A stretch of 64,000 nt of DNA from Phallusia mammillata (Eukaryota > Chordata > Ascidiacea > Phlebobranchia > Ascidiidae), in contig QLIY01000626.1 of assembly GCA_003260075.1 (NCBI GenBank), forward strand, positions 27,695 to 91,694, in the 5' to 3' direction. Of the stretch, positions 1-12,275 are shown one piece after another. The notes under the pieces are model-generated. The model ran no database searches and was not told the origin of the DNA. It saw only the letters and a program-made list of their open reading frames with translations. The translations under genes were made by a program, and so were the position numbers. Position 1 is the stretch's first letter; every line of letters starts with the position of its first letter.

Positions 1-1380
1 ACACCTTGTAACAACTCACCCCACCAGCATGGTGCAACTTAAACCAATCTGGACTTAAAATTAGGGGTCTAAAGTTTGCAACTTTATTCTTTTACAAGGT
101 ACTAACATACCACTATCACTTGACAAAAAAACTTGCATCATAGAATTTATTAAATTGTGTGCTTTAGGAGAGTCGATTTAGCTTAAGTCCAAAAATTTAC
201 TTTACACACCTCAAAATAGCAAAATTTGAGAAGTCAGCGAATACCCGCACAAATTTAACCAAATTTTGTCACGCTGGCCGTCCCGGATGTACCAACCGAC
301 ATGCGTAATTCCAGCGGTTTTATAAAAACATAGCCGAAGTTATTCGCGTTGTAACAACCCGCCCCTGTAACAACTTACCCCACTCTCCCCTACTGTAGAA
401 AAGTAATGGTTGTTTCTCGCTATGTCTTAATTGTATTTAAATGAAACACTTGCGGTCTCTTAAAACTACTTAGCGGTCACCCAAACCAAACCTTAAAAAA
501 AAAACCTGAAGCCACGTACCATTAATCGTAGAACTGGTTACATAGAAATCTGCTTCATTCGTATTTATGTTTTTGGAGCCAAAACGTAATTGGAATAACA
601 AGGAAAAATCCTCTGCTTCAGAACAGTCATATAATCATAATTACAATTAACTTTATTCCGGTTGCAATCCAACCAACTCTGTCCCTTGGCCAGTATCCCT
701 CACAGCTAAACGATCAAGAACGCACTCCAATTTAGTTTTGTGACGTTAATGAGTTTACTTAGGACCAAAACCTCTAATAAGCCTGTATTGGTCAAAACCC
801 CAGGAAAACAATGTGCTAATGCGAGACTTTATCTGATTTTCTTTGAACATTAGCCAAATCTAAATTCCCACTTTCGTTAAGAAATGCTGTACTCGACAAT
901 CAACTACAATGTGTATTTCAGCTACAAAGCAACAACAAGAATGCAAGCGTGACTTAAACTTTGACTGGCAGAGTTTTGTTGCTGCAACCCCCTATCGTGG
1001 GACCTGGTTAACCTAACTAAATAACAACTCCACTTTTAGTCCAGGATATCAACAAAACTCACAAACTGTTCATGCTAACTTTTATTTCATCTAAATCACC
1101 GACAATAGATCGGGTCGTCGACTTCAATCATTTCATTACCGTGTTGCTACCTCGGGAAGTCTGCAACAAAACACACGAGCTGTTGGCTGTTACTCACTGC
1201 AAACAAACGAATTTTCTACCGATTGTCGTCAGTGGAAGAAGATCCAGAAACACTGCAACTCGCGGCCCGGTTCGACTTTTTGTTCTTTGCTGACACCTTG
1301 TGGGTTTTGTCATTTGAAATCGCAAGATGGCGTCGTTGAAGTGTCGGAAGAGCAATCTACAAAAATATATTGTTAAAGGG
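1..1380. other. Intergenic DNA, no gene seen
   Basis: AT-rich sequence with no exon that I can support. A motif beginning TGTAACAAC followed by a C-rich stretch recurs near positions 5, 350 and 372, which suggests old repeat debris. The short open frame at 1072-1293 has no recognisable domain or splice context. Confidence 0.5.
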
Positions 1381-1387
1381 CAGGAAC

Positions 1388-1484
1388 TTGGCCGAATGGT
1401 CTAGCGCGCCTGACCCACATACAGACATAAAAAACTGATCGAGATTCGTCCCCGGGTGTGTCCTGGGTTTGAACCCCGTGAAAA
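1388..1484 (+). repeat. tRNA-derived SINE-like fragment, copy 1
   Basis: The segment has a good polymerase III A box (TGGCCGAATGG) and, about 75 bp on, a B box (GGGTTTGAACCCC), as in a leucine or serine-type tRNA with a long variable arm. The anticodon arm does not fold well, and a second diverged copy lies at 49663-49770, so it is a tRNA-derived repeat and not a working tRNA gene. It sits just beyond the 3' end of the CAP-Gly gene. Confidence 0.65.
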
Positions 1485-1517
1485 AAAAAATCTCGTTCAA
1501 ACTTCTGAATATTAGCC

Positions 1518-4118
1518 TCATTTTTTGTTCCCCACCTTTCTGTTGATTACACAAAGCACATCTTGTAAAGGGAGAAACAATCCGTGCTTTTCTGCGCAGA
1601 AAAAATATCTCTTCCCGTATAAATACCCATCATGTCTGCCCTCTGCGAAACACCTGGGATAGTGAAGTGTTATTTTGCAAACACACATAGAAATCTTACC
1701 TGAAGAATCCAGTTCAACTCCCACATACACGACACTGGGTGTCCCCACCGAGTCGAGGTGTCCAACATACCTCACTGTACCGACCTTGTTATTTCGCACA
1801 AGCACCTGATCATGCGGCTGCAGTTGAAGCTTTGAACTACAACACATACGTCATTAGTGATTACGTCACGACCGGTGTAACCATGGAGACTTACTTTTGC
1901 AGGGAGATTAGTTTACGGAGGTCGCGAAGCACAGGGTTTCTGCCAGAACTGTCAGTGACGTAGGGGCTAGATGCAAATCCAAGGAGACCGCTGCTTTTGA
2001 AGAACGCTTTGCACATCTGACATTTACATCCAAGGATCGGACCGGGGAAAATGGATGACCGGAACGCCCTGTGCACGGAAACGTTTTGTTGGTTGTACAC
2101 CACTTTATGTCGGGCAAACACACACTCTACCTGTCGCTATTGGCCGCTTGCAACAAAACTGCGTTGTCATGGCTTCTGGACAAGATGACGTCAGCTATAT
2201 GACGTGTTTCGTCATTACTTACATCATCGTCGGTTTGAACTTCGACACTGAACTTGTCTTCGGCTTTCAACCTTTCCTCCTCCTGAATTCGATCGTATTC
2301 TTTCGCCTGGAACAATCGGGTGATTATAGGTTCGGCCAAATTTAATTGTTTTCAGGGAAGCGATTAACTTGTGATGAACATTTATAATCTTCCCTGGGCA
2401 AATTGCTCAGTTTGAAATTTATTATCCACAAACCTGAATATCCTGGATCGATTTTTGAAGCGAAATTATTTCAACTTTTGCCGCCTCAAGATTACAACTG
2501 AGTGTTTCGTTACGCTTGATTGCTTCTTCAGTTTTATTCTTTAGCTCTTTGTGGTTGTTTTGCAGCACTTTGTGGCAATGTTCCAACTTTTGATGATCAA
2601 AATATCCCAAATCTGAAACCCACCTGAAACAAAACACAAAATTACAAACTTGAAATTAATGGTCGATGATTTGGCAGAACACCATGACAAAATATTTGAA
2701 CTTTTCCACATTTTTGCATTTAATCTTTATTGAAATTGTTACATGTATAGTTTGAGCGGCATCGAGCAACGGCAAATAACACCGACATCAGAACTAACCT
2801 GTTTTCGTCAGCGGTATTGCTGGCAGTCGAAGACTTTTGCGGGTTTTGTGTGGAAACTGTTGAACTCCTTGGACACGAACAAGCAATTTTGTATTTACTT
2901 CCACAATCGAACTTAACCCCGGGAAGCGAGATTTCGAAAAATCCCTGAAATGTTTGAAATATCGTTAAACTGCGACGGTGGCTGCAGCAATCACTTTGAC
3001 GTATCACTTACAAGTTCGTCGTCACCGGAAGGGTTTGACCTCCGGTTGCAAGGAAGGATTACCGGCTACAAAAACGAAAAAACAAACAATTTGATCAAAT
3101 CCTGTTCGTTTACACCAACTTTAAATGAAGCCTTACTTCTGTTTGAATTTCCCGATCGTCAGTTGAGGTCGTTTGCGAAAACATTTCCTGAACAGTTTGC
3201 AGGGAAAAATCCCTCGTTTCCCGGGGAGGAGGGCTAGGACTTCGCGGGAGAGCTTGGTTCTTCCGCAATTCGACAATTTGTTCCCGTTGTTCCTCAATCA
3301 ATGTTTCCAAACTACACAAAACATCGTCAGGTAACAAATCTTAATGCAAAAAAGGTTGAAGCCTCGTAAAACAAATACAAAAAATACCGGTGGCCAAAAT
3401 TGCAAAAATGCCTACAATAAAAAGTAAAGAAACAAATTTCAAAAATTCGAAGCATCGTCGAAACTTTTTGTTGTGCTGAAACGCCCAACTTCATCTCACC
3501 TGTTTTTCTCTTTCAACAAATCCGCAACCTCAGCGCATAGGGGAACCACCCCCCGACGTGACGCTCTGATGACGAAAGCAACCGCTTGTGACGCAGTAGA
3601 CTTGTCCATGTTGACGTCAGACATCGGAAATTCCCCATCTGTTAAAAATGGCAATTTTGTTTCTATTGCATTGCGCCTCTTTGCAACAAAACCCCAAACG
3701 AGGTGGGGTTAAAACACCCCTCAATGGGTTAAACGGGGTAAACCGGTGGTTTGATTTAAACCCAAGGCATAGCGTGGGTGTGTCGGTCCCAGTGGTTATC
3801 ACAGGGAATCTGAAAATCCTGTAATTTCACATAAATACCCCCCTCCCCATCAAATGAGCGCTTACTTTCTGCGCTCCACTCAAAGTTGAGAGCTTCATCT
3901 ATCGCTTCTTGAAACGGTTCAAGGATTTCTACTGTGTCCTCATCCGACTTTTGTCGTCCCAATTTACCCGACTTTCTGTGCTTTGAAAACTTCCCACTAA
4001 ACATTTTTATGCTGTCGCTTGAGTTTAACTTTGCAAATGAATTGCTGCCCTGAAACTGCTGCTCCCAACTGTGAGAAACTGCACTGAAATATTTATGATC
4101 TATTCGTCGGTAGATCAT
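1518..4118 (-). CDS. Coiled-coil protein with C-terminal CAP-Gly domain
   Basis: I rebuilt nine exons on the minus strand: 4118-3866, 3638-3500, 3311-3137, 2944-2799, 2623-2434, 2306-2131, 2068-1895, 1836-1700 and 1642-1518. All junctions are GT/AG with matching phases, and the 1515 nt encode 504 aa. The last two exons form a CAP-Gly domain (about residues 420-500): VGTVRYVG, then VYVGVELD, then GRHDGYLYGKRYF and HGLFLPL. CAP-Gly domains bind the C-terminal EEY/F motif of tubulin and EB proteins, so a microtubule or centrosome role is likely. Upstream, residues about 135-360 hold charged, heptad-like stretches predicted to be coiled coil. I cannot assign an ortholog: CLIP and dynactin proteins carry the domain near the N terminus, and no kinesin, ankyrin or protease domain is present. 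The start at 4118 is the first in-frame Met; a downstream Met is possible. Confidence 0.8.
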
Positions 4119-6100
4119 TATTTATTAATGATATCTCTATGACAACCGTTCATACGCAAATTCCGTTTAACTGTTACGTCACCTTTCAGTTTTCGTCTTA
4201 TACTGCGTCCGATGTTTGATGTATTATGACGTCGGTCATCGAATCGAACAATTCTTTGTCCATTATCCGCCGCGTCCAAATCTACATTGTGACGTAATAA
4301 TCCATGTTTTGTCGAAACAGTTGTTTCTAGTGACGTAAGTGATGACGTAGACGACGAACGGCATTGTGACGAAATTCTTGTAATAAAAACAAAGATTAAT
4401 GATGAAATATCGGCCCAAATAGACGTAAATAGCGACATGCTTTATTGTTCAAACGTTTCGGCAAATGCTTAAGTCATCATCAGTGACATGAAGGCCACGA
4501 TCAGTTATAGCATTTGCCGAAACGTTTGAAAAATAAATTATCTCACTTTTTTACGTCTATATACATAGGCCACTATTTTTATCATTGAAAGAAAGTAGTC
4601 ATCGCTTTTACAAAACTTCGATCACAATTTTGTCGTACTTAGGAAACCTGCATGACGTAACGCTTTCGTCATCACTTCCCCTGCAGCTGTCAGTCGATTT
4701 TATGCTGAAAATACTTCTTCTGTGGTTTCTGTGCATTGTTTTGTTGAACTAACTTCTCAGCAGCACAGGTTTCCACATGCACTGATGGGAATCACAACAC
4801 ATAAGCCTTCAAATTTCAAGTAGTTATCATTGCACCGCTATTACACCCACTTATATACTAGGTGTGTCATTTACACGTCATAATTGACTTTATTGGCTCA
4901 CTATCACACGGCTACCAGTTATCTCGCCACAATGGTTTTTAACCCAGCATTTTTTCAATATATGGCGGTCTCAGGTACACCCGTATATGTTACTATAGTG
5001 TGGTCCAACTATATTTTGTTCCGGGCCATTCAAAATCGTTAACTTACTGCGCGGGCCAACAAAATTATCTCGCAGGACACAATTGGCCCGCGTGCCTGCA
5101 GTCGGACCACGCTGTGTTACTACTTGCATGTTTCTTATCACCGCTTTGTTACCGGTATTTACAACTTGTGTCGCCCTTATTCTGTTGTGCTACCAAGTTA
5201 CATCCCATTTTTGCTGATTTTGTTTCTCTGAAACGTTGAGATGTTTTAAACACAAATATTGGTTGATATTTAATTGCTGAGAGTTTTATTTTTTTACAAG
5301 TTATAATTGGTTTTGAAATCGCACACTTTTAAAATAAGCATCTGCGCATGGACAAAAGCGGGATGGTTTCATATTTCTGTCGTTTTCTCACGAGCAAGAG
5401 TGTATGAAGGTTTGTATTCGCGCCGTGAGCTTCCATTTCGCGGAAAAAACACATTTGGTAAAAGCCGATAATTAGTGAGTGAATTTGCAGAACATTCTTT
5501 TCCAGTCCACCAGCTGTTTCCTGTTTCCACCTAAATGCTCGTAACGCCAGAATAACCAACGCATTGCACAAGTTGCAGATATTAAGCTTGGTTTGTGTGT
5601 TGTTGAGGCCACGTCGATTTGCTCCAAGTCAGTGTAAATTTACTTTGTCCCATAGATATTAGCGCTTGCAAATATACTGAGGAGAAACGATTCTGGTCAA
5701 AAGTTGCAAAACTGTTTGAATTATCAACTTTACTTCGATATTTTTGTTAGCGCAATGTATTTCGCCTTCTGTGGGCAGCAACTGCAAGATACAGTGTACA
5801 GACTAGAACGTTGTGATCAGCCTTACATTAATTAGGTCATAGTTCACCTGTGTTTGGATATCACAAACACCAACAGAGGCAGACTTGCACCTGAGCAGTT
5901 TCCTGAGGCAGTCGGCAATGCTGAAGCGTCACTTTGTTAAAGTTTGTGTGCTTTTATGTTGACTCGCTGTGTCATGAAACCTTGTTTGACCACAAAACAT
6001 ATTTATCGCTACCACGTTGTACAGCACAGTAGGTTTTCCATACATTGCTAGGGTGGCTGCAGGTAGATTACTTGACATGTGTTACTCATGTATCCAGTGG
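4119..6100. other. Intergenic region between the CAP-Gly and NHL genes
   Basis: Probably contains the CAP-Gly promoter, since several TGACGT half-sites lie within 4170-4400 just upstream of its start. An inverted repeat lies at 4447-4532. From about 4560 to 6100 I see no exon with domain support. Confidence 0.5.
4447..4532. repeat. Inverted repeat with GAAACGTTTG arms
   Basis: The left arm at 4448-4468 and the right arm at 4511-4531 are near-perfect inverted copies of about 21 bp, centred on GCAAATGC/GCATTTGC. The minus-strand reading of the left half contains CTGATGA followed by GAAAC, the two core blocks also seen in dispersed repeats at 11474, 24952 and 51870. Probably a small mobile-element remnant. 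Confidence 0.6.
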
Positions 6101-6372
6101 TGGGATCCAGCCGGTTCGCGCCGGTTCTATAAAACCATCTCACGAAATTTTATGAGATTAGCGAACCGGTTAGCATTACTGGTTACTGTCAATGGACTTT
6201 TTGCAACAGAGCCGACTGAAAAAATGACTTTTGTGATAGAACCGGCTGACAAAAAATTTGAATCCCTGAAAAATATGACTTTTGTGATAGAACCGCTGCA
6301 AAATATGACTTTTGTGCTATGACTTTTGTGACAGAACCGGCTGACAAAAAAATTTAAATCACACCACTGCAT
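6100..6372 (+). repeat. Dispersed CCGGTTCTATAGAACCG-type repeat, copy 1
   Basis: An imperfect repeat built around CGGTTC palindromes and runs reading TGACTTTTGTGATAGAACCGG. The same block is found at 58975-59150 on this strand and inverted at 9375-9690. No coding capacity; a non-autonomous mobile element is the simplest reading. Confidence 0.7.
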
Positions 6373-6506
6373 ATATCAAAGTGCTAAGTTGCAATTTACA
6401 GGGCAAGGATATCAAGTTTATTCTGTTGATTTTTGACGCAGTATTTTAGTCAAACTGATTGGACTTTCAGTTTCCCTGGTAACTTAACCACTTGTGACAT
6501 CACAAG

Positions 6507-8174
6507 ATGTGGAAAGTTTCCCGCCAAATCGGAAAACCCGGCAGTGACGTGGGAGAGTTTGATTACGCAAGAGGACTGAGAGTATCACGTGACACAGGTA
6601 ACGTCATCATTGCTGACGTCAACAATAAACGCGTCCAGGTAATAAAAGCATTTATGACGTCATATTGCGGATATTTATTGAAATGTTGTTGGTAGATTTT
6701 TGATGGAAATGAAAAATATTTGTATCATTGGTCGGTTGAGGTGAAAGGGATGAAACTTTGTCCACTAGATGTCCACAGGATGACCTCTGACCTCGTAATA
6801 GGGGCGATTGAAGGTCAAGCGGTTATTTGGAGTTGTCCTGACGTCACAGGTTGGTTATGTTGTGTTTCTATGTTGTTGTTAATTTAAAGTGGGTTTTGTG
6901 TATTGTTACACACGTATGTGGGTTTTGTGTATTGTTACACACGTATGCTTTAACAGCAAAATGTGCAAGATCTGACTCTCCAAGAAAGATTTCTGTTTTA
7001 TTTAAAAGAAAATAGCTAAATATTTACACGAAACAAAATCGGCCGAATTTAAAACAAAATACATTATTGAAACAAATTTTAATTAAACTCTCCTGCAGAT
7101 TACAGCGGAGTCGAGACGCGGATTCTTAAGACTTTCGGGAACGAATATTTCGTTTTTCCTCGGAGTGTTGTATCCAATGAGCGCAAGCAACTATTCGTCA
7201 GTGACGTCGGAAAACACGTGGTTGTGTCACATGACTGGGAAGGAAACGTCATCAGATCGATCGGTGACGTCATAATGCATGTATGTGATACAGTGCAGCA
7301 TTGTGACGTTGTTGTTATGTGTGTAGGAGGTCTCGGTAGCGGGGACAGTCAGTTTAATTGGCCTTACTACATGTGCCAGGATGACAAGGGTCGGTTGGTT
7401 GTGTCTGATTCCCACAACAGATGCGTGAAGTTGTTTGACCGGGATCTCAAGTTCATCTCATCGTTCGGGCATGGCTACTTTGCATGTGCCTGTGGAGTTG
7501 CATTAGAAGACGGAGGGTAGGTGTGACCGCTGGGTGGCAGCAGTGAGTATGTCGCTAGGTGACAGCAATGAGTGTGTCGCTTGGTGGCAGCATTGAGTGT
7601 GTGCCACTGGGTGGCAGCAGTTGGTGTGTCGCTAGGTGGCAACATCAACAAATCAATGATTCCGAGTTGTAAGTCGGGCCGGACTTTTCGGGCTGGGTTC
7701 GGGCTTAGGTTCTTCAATGAAACGGGCTTGATTCCGGTCTAACTTTCAGAATTATTTTGAATAAATTTAACTAGCTAAGTAGCCAGTTGCTGGACCTGAC
7801 CTAAAGTCAAACAGCCCTAAAACACCTTTTTCAAGACAAATTGTCTATTGTGCTTGTTGTCTTTGTCTTTCCTGGGGCTTTAATCTATAGGCATGTCAAT
7901 CAAACTTTCGGGCCTAAAAGGGCTTCTCAAAAACGATTCGGGTTCGGGCTCCAATTTCAGGCCCGTTTACAACTCTGAAATGATTTATTTTGGTAGGAAC
8001 TTCGTGGTTGGAGATTATGACAAGCAATCCATTCTGAGATTTTCAGCAGACGGGAAATTCATGGAATATCTCGACCAAGACATGGAACTTCCCTGTTCGT
8101 CGGTTGCTACGGGCAACAACAACGAAATACTCGCGGCTTGTCAGGACGGCGTTAAAGTTTACTACAGATCTTAA
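6507..8174 (+). CDS. NHL-repeat beta-propeller protein
   Basis: Five exons join in phase: 6507-6638, 6696-6849, 7099-7263, 7327-7516 and 7997-8174, giving 819 nt and 272 aa. Repeats of the NHL type are visible: IADVNNKRVQ with IFDGNEKYLYHW, then LFVSDVGKHVVVSHD, LVVSDSHNRCVKLFD and FVVGDYDKQSILRFSADG. These blocks form blades of a propeller that usually binds protein or RNA, as in TRIM-NHL proteins. No RING, B-box or filamin domain precedes it, so it is either a propeller-only protein or the 3' part of a longer gene. An in-frame TGA lies nine bases upstream of the chosen ATG. The second exon lacks its own start codon and is supported by its phase and by completing a blade. Intron 4 carries a minisatellite and a dispersed repeat. 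Confidence 0.75.
6890..6947 (+). repeat. 29-bp perfect tandem duplication
   Basis: Two identical head-to-tail 29-bp units starting GTGGGTTTTGTGTATTG lie in intron 2 of the NHL gene. Their identity points to a recent slippage event. Confidence 0.85.
7528..7645 (+). repeat. Minisatellite, about 28-bp units, four copies
   Basis: Diverged units containing GGTGGCAGCA followed by GTGTGTCGC repeat four times in intron 4 of the NHL gene, starting directly after its donor site. Confidence 0.75.
7655..7975 (+). repeat. Dispersed GGGCCGG / TTCGGGC-rich element, copy 1
   Basis: About 300 bp bounded by a GAGTTGTAAGTCGGGCC start and a CAGGCCCGTTTACAACTC end, which are roughly inverted to one another. A second copy in the same orientation lies at 48280-48610. 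It sits in intron 4 of the NHL gene. Non-autonomous, with no ORF. Confidence 0.75.
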
Positions 8175-8294
8175 CTCACTCTCACTAACCTTGCAATTAT
8201 GCGCAGCTGTTGTGTTAACGTGAATTGTTGGTTGTTCATTCCAGCTTACATCTTGTTCTGAGATTCCTGAAAACATCAACAACATGTTTGTTGA

Positions 8295-8300
8295 AATAAA
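8295..8300 (+). terminator. Candidate polyadenylation signal of the NHL gene
   Basis: An AATAAA hexamer 121 bp beyond the NHL stop codon, in AT-rich sequence. Position only; no transcript evidence. Confidence 0.45.
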
Positions 8301-9189
8301 CATGAGAGTTTCTCGTAAGAAGGCTCCACGACTATGGATGCCATTTTTATGCAGGTTAAAAACATAGTTCTGTAGCGCCAATTAGTGTTTGACATTTATT
8401 AGGTGTGCGCAACCACATGGTGGCGTCGTTTGTATGATTTAGGTTTTCCGGTTAAACGGCCACAACTTCTAGGTAATGACGTCACTCAGTTACATAAAAA
8501 GTTCTTCTAAAGATTTTCTTTCATTAACTTAAGGTTCAATATTTTTCTTTCGTTCAAAAATACATTTTTATCCACCATGCACCAAGCACTTATAGAATCA
8601 GATCCGGTTTCTCGATATAATCTGGGATGTAATTGAAACCCAGCAGTTAGTTTGAATAAATGTTCACGTTGCGGAGTTGTGGTTCGCTTCCAAACTTGTG
8701 TGACGCATAAAGCCGATGTTTTGCGATGACCAGCGAAGCAGTTTGCCCCAGGCGGAATACAGAGCAGGGAAGGTCTACAATTAAAAGCGCTCAGCACAAG
8801 TCAGGCGCCACTCTGTACTTCATGCATTGCAGCCTTTGTTTCCACGATCACATTCACGGTTGAATTGGAAAATACTGAGGTTTATGTTTTGTTTGTTTAT
8901 TTGTTTGTTTGAGACAGAGTCAGGCCAGTGTTGAGAATGTGGAAAATATAGACATCATGTCAGTTAGTTTTCTGAAAAAGTCTTTTGTAGCAACGTCACA
9001 AACAACATTCTTTAATTCACTTTGTGACATAAAATAACCAAGTTAGATTCAGAGAAAGATTGAGTTTTGTTGCAAACAGGTTTGTGGTTTACTATAAGCT
9101 ATTAATGCGGTTTCGTTTTACAGGATTTACGTTTGTTTCCTCGAAATGATTGTTTACCAGTAAAAGTAGTAGATGTGAAGAAGTGAAAA
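8301..9189. other. Gap between the NHL gene and the first MYRF exon
   Basis: No exon with domain support. The segment probably holds the promoter of the exon at 9190. The minus-strand open frame at 8507-8797 shows no recognisable protein features. Confidence 0.45.
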
Positions 9190-9262
9190 ATGGCGACCCA
9201 CGAAATTTCTGTGCCTGGAAGTTTCAACTTCACCAACACAAGCAGAGATCTATTCTTCGGTG
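9190..9262 (+). CDS. Candidate alternative first coding exon of MYRF (1a)
   Basis: An ATG in good context (GAAAAATGGCG) opens 24 codons ending in RDLFFGG, followed by a consensus donor GTAAGT in phase 1. MYRF exon 2 (19057) accepts phase 1 and would continue as DGENIHF. The nearest canonical first exon (18511) ends in the similar QLFPFG at the same phase. The alternative is that it belongs to an unrelated upstream gene whose other exons I did not find. Confidence 0.45.
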
Positions 9263-9374
9263 GTAAGTTGAAATGTTAAAGTTCTTGTGTTGGTGTTTTT
9301 CACAGTAACGTGGCAGTCAATAAGTTGGGCTTGGTGTAAAAACAAAACGATAATCAACACATCGGTTATTAGGC

Positions 9375-9690
9375 CCACTTAGTGGCGGAATTAATTTTTT
9401 TTTGTCAGCCGGTTCTATCACAAAACTCATATTTTTCAGTCGGTTTTGTTACTAAAACTCCATTGACAGTAACCAGTAATGCTAACCGGTTCGCTGATCT
9501 CATAAAGTCAATTGACAGTAACCAGTAATGCTAACTGGTTCGCTGATCTCATAAAATTTCGAGTGGACGGTTCTATAGAACCGGTACGAACCGGCTGAAT
9601 CCCAACAGTGTTTGTATTTAGTAATTATTATCACAGACGGTTCTAAAGCACCGGTGCAAACCGGCTGAATCCCACCACTGGACCCACTGT
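9375..9690 (-). repeat. Dispersed CGGTTC repeat, copy 2 (inverted)
   Basis: Inverted copy of the element at 6100-6372. It contains an internal duplication in which a 45-bp block with CATTGACAGTAACCAGTAAT occurs twice, at about 9461 and 9510. Confidence 0.7.
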
Positions 9691-11424
9691 GTGGTGCTTG
9701 CTGTGAAACAGTTTGTTGTTTGTGACCTAGGCATTATGCTATCAGAATTTTTCGTGTGTTTGGTTATAATTTTGAATCATGTTTAATTTTCGGGTTTGTT
9801 GCGTTATTAAAAAGAAATCATAAAGTAAAAATGGGAAAGAAAAAAATCGGAAGGTGGAACTTTTTTGTGCTTGTTTGCATTTCAGTTGTGTTTATAAACT
9901 TTACCTTTGAAAAATATGCATCGGAAATTTACCATAATATGACAAATACCAAAAACCCAGATATATGTGGCTCAGTGGTGCAGTTATGATGTTAAACAAA
10001 TGAATCAGCTCAAAATTGTTACGGTCACTTTATTTGCATCTTAACTTTAAACCGGTCTTCACGCAGATTGAAAGTTTGTCAAAAAAGATAAATTCATATT
10101 TACAAGTTTTTGAAAATGCTGTTTTCCATCAAACACAATTCCACGTGTTTGTATTTTTTGTTTCGTTGATTTTTTCATTTATTATTCGATGCAAGTTATT
10201 TTTTGCGGAGACGATTGTAGCGCAGTAAATTGATAAGTGAAGTGAATTAAGTTGGAGCTCGTCTGCTGCATTCTGATCTTATCATCACTTCATCCCCACA
10301 ATCCCTGCTTCTTGTTTAATGTTCCCGAGCCGAAAACCCTCGAGCTATTACCAACGCACAAACTCGCAAGGCTTAATACCTTGCTGTTGTATTTGGTGAT
10401 GGCGTTTTTAGATACTTCAACAGTTTCATCCAATGTTTGACTAGTTGAAAGTGTGAAGAAAATATGGTAGAAACCGATGAATAAATTCATACCCTAGTTG
10501 TCCGTGTGTAACGTTTCATCGAGTTAAGTTTGTCCAGCATTTCGACACAAAACTTGTCATTATAATGAATGTGCGTGGCCCGAGGGCTTGATTCCGCCCA
10601 GTCATTTCGACTCTTTCATTTTGATAACAATAGCCTTGGCCGCCGAACGCGCATTAATCCACCAACACTTCTCGCCACAAAACCAACTTATGATGTTTTA
10701 CAGCAAGTGGGCAACCAACTTTATGCGACGGTTGTAAATATTTAACACATGTTTCTTAAAACCAACTAGTATTTTGTTTAGCATTACATCAGTTGAACGA
10801 CAAATTTGTTAAATATGCAACCTGGTGGAAGAAACGCCTGTTTGGTATTTTACATGTTTCGGTGTTGTTGTTTATTCTTGTACTTCAGAAAGTACAAATT
10901 CTTGTATTTTTCCTTGCCTGGGTAAAAAACACGAGGAAATTTCTGACTAGGTGGTTTGTTTATTTTTGTAATACGATGATGATATTATTTTCGGTTCTTT
11001 TTTTACAAAATTTTGTCGGAAATCCCGTTTTCATGACAACAGACAAAATGATGACAATCTTTCCGATATTGACACGTGGCACGATTTCCTTGGTTAATCG
11101 CTTGATCAGAATCGACATGGGAAACTCGCATTCTAGAACGTGAAATGTTTTCGTGGTAATGCCGTATATTTAGATTTCGCGCGCCCTTATTCGGCAACAA
11201 AGAACACATGTGTGACGTAACAAACGCAACCTTCCCAAATAATCCCATTGGGCTTAAATTATTTCTTTGTCTTGAATCCCTTTTGTTGAAAATCGCAAAC
11301 GGGATTTATTTAGCAATGTCTATTTCAGCTATCAACAGAAACAAAATCACCATCAACTTTATTTGCGTTTGTTACTTTAGGTGTTTTCGTTGTGTTGTGA
11401 CGTGCTTGCGTTCCATTCTTTTTC

Positions 11425-11580
11425 CTTTGTTTATCGTGCACTGTACTACGCGCATTCAATGTTATTTACCCTGATGAAGGCGACCTGTATAGGACGTCGA
11501 AACGTCGGAATAAACTTACATTTGCCATAAGAGCTCTATAAACTTGATACTATGCCTGGCAGCAACAGCTTATATATATG
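11425..11580 (+). repeat. Dispersed repeat with hammerhead-like core, copy 1
   Basis: The block from TTTGTTTATCGTGCACTGTAC through CCTGATGAAGGCGACC to AAACTTGATAC matches 24907-25032 closely along its length. The core has CTGATGA, a stem-loop and GAAAC. A relative with a changed stem lies at 51866-51905. Confidence 0.7.
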
Positions 11581-12275
11581 TTGCTTTAAGTCCGTAATGA
11601 TAAACCTGTTTATGACGTAATAGTTTTTTTGTGGTCATGAAGTAATGAACTTTAAACAATGTACATTGTCGTGTTAATTAACATTTGAAAAAATCGTTCC
11701 ACTAACTACATTGTGACACAACAATCTACAACTGTTGGGTTTCGCGAATCGTGTCAACACGATTGTCTTGTAACAACAGAACAGCGCGATTGTTGTAATG
11801 TGCACTGAAGCTCGACGATCGGTCGACCGAATCTACTTTGTAACCAAACTGCACAAAAGTAAAACACCAAATATCTCCTGGAACAAAATTTCTTGGACAC
11901 TTGAATATGTTTTCATGTCTTAAAGATTATTTTCAAAACCTCCGGTAGATGTCGCAGTGGCGCAGCACGTCACAATATCGCGTTTCCACGTCACGACGCG
12001 ATTTTGGTGTTTTCCGTGCAATTAACATTTTGTTGTTTTTGAACATCTGTTGAGAATTTCTCTTGTGTCGTATTTTTAGCTGACGTTTGTGATGGTACGG
12101 ATTGGAACAAAATCCAAAATCCAAGGTCAAGTTAAGGTTGCGGTCCAGGGTTGGGAATAAACACCTGCGCGAAAAAATCTTTATTAAGCTCAGGTTATAA
12201 GTGGGAACGTTTATATTTTGGGTTGCGAAATCGCCCGAAACAATCATTTCGAAACTTTTGCATTCATTATATCAT

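Noticed and set aside
1388-1484. Possible functional leucine or serine tRNA gene
   Set aside because: A and B boxes are present but the anticodon arm and acceptor stem do not pair, and a diverged copy lies elsewhere.
7528-7645. CRISPR-like array
   Set aside because: Units are adjacent and diverged without spacers, so it is a minisatellite, and the genome is eukaryotic.
9830-9989. 52-codon frame with one membrane-like helix
   Set aside because: Could be a small membrane protein, but there is no homology, splice or expression evidence.
10793-11143. 116-codon frame with several hydrophobic stretches
   Set aside because: Composition follows the AT-rich DNA, starts inside a repeated 45-bp block, and shows no recognisable family.
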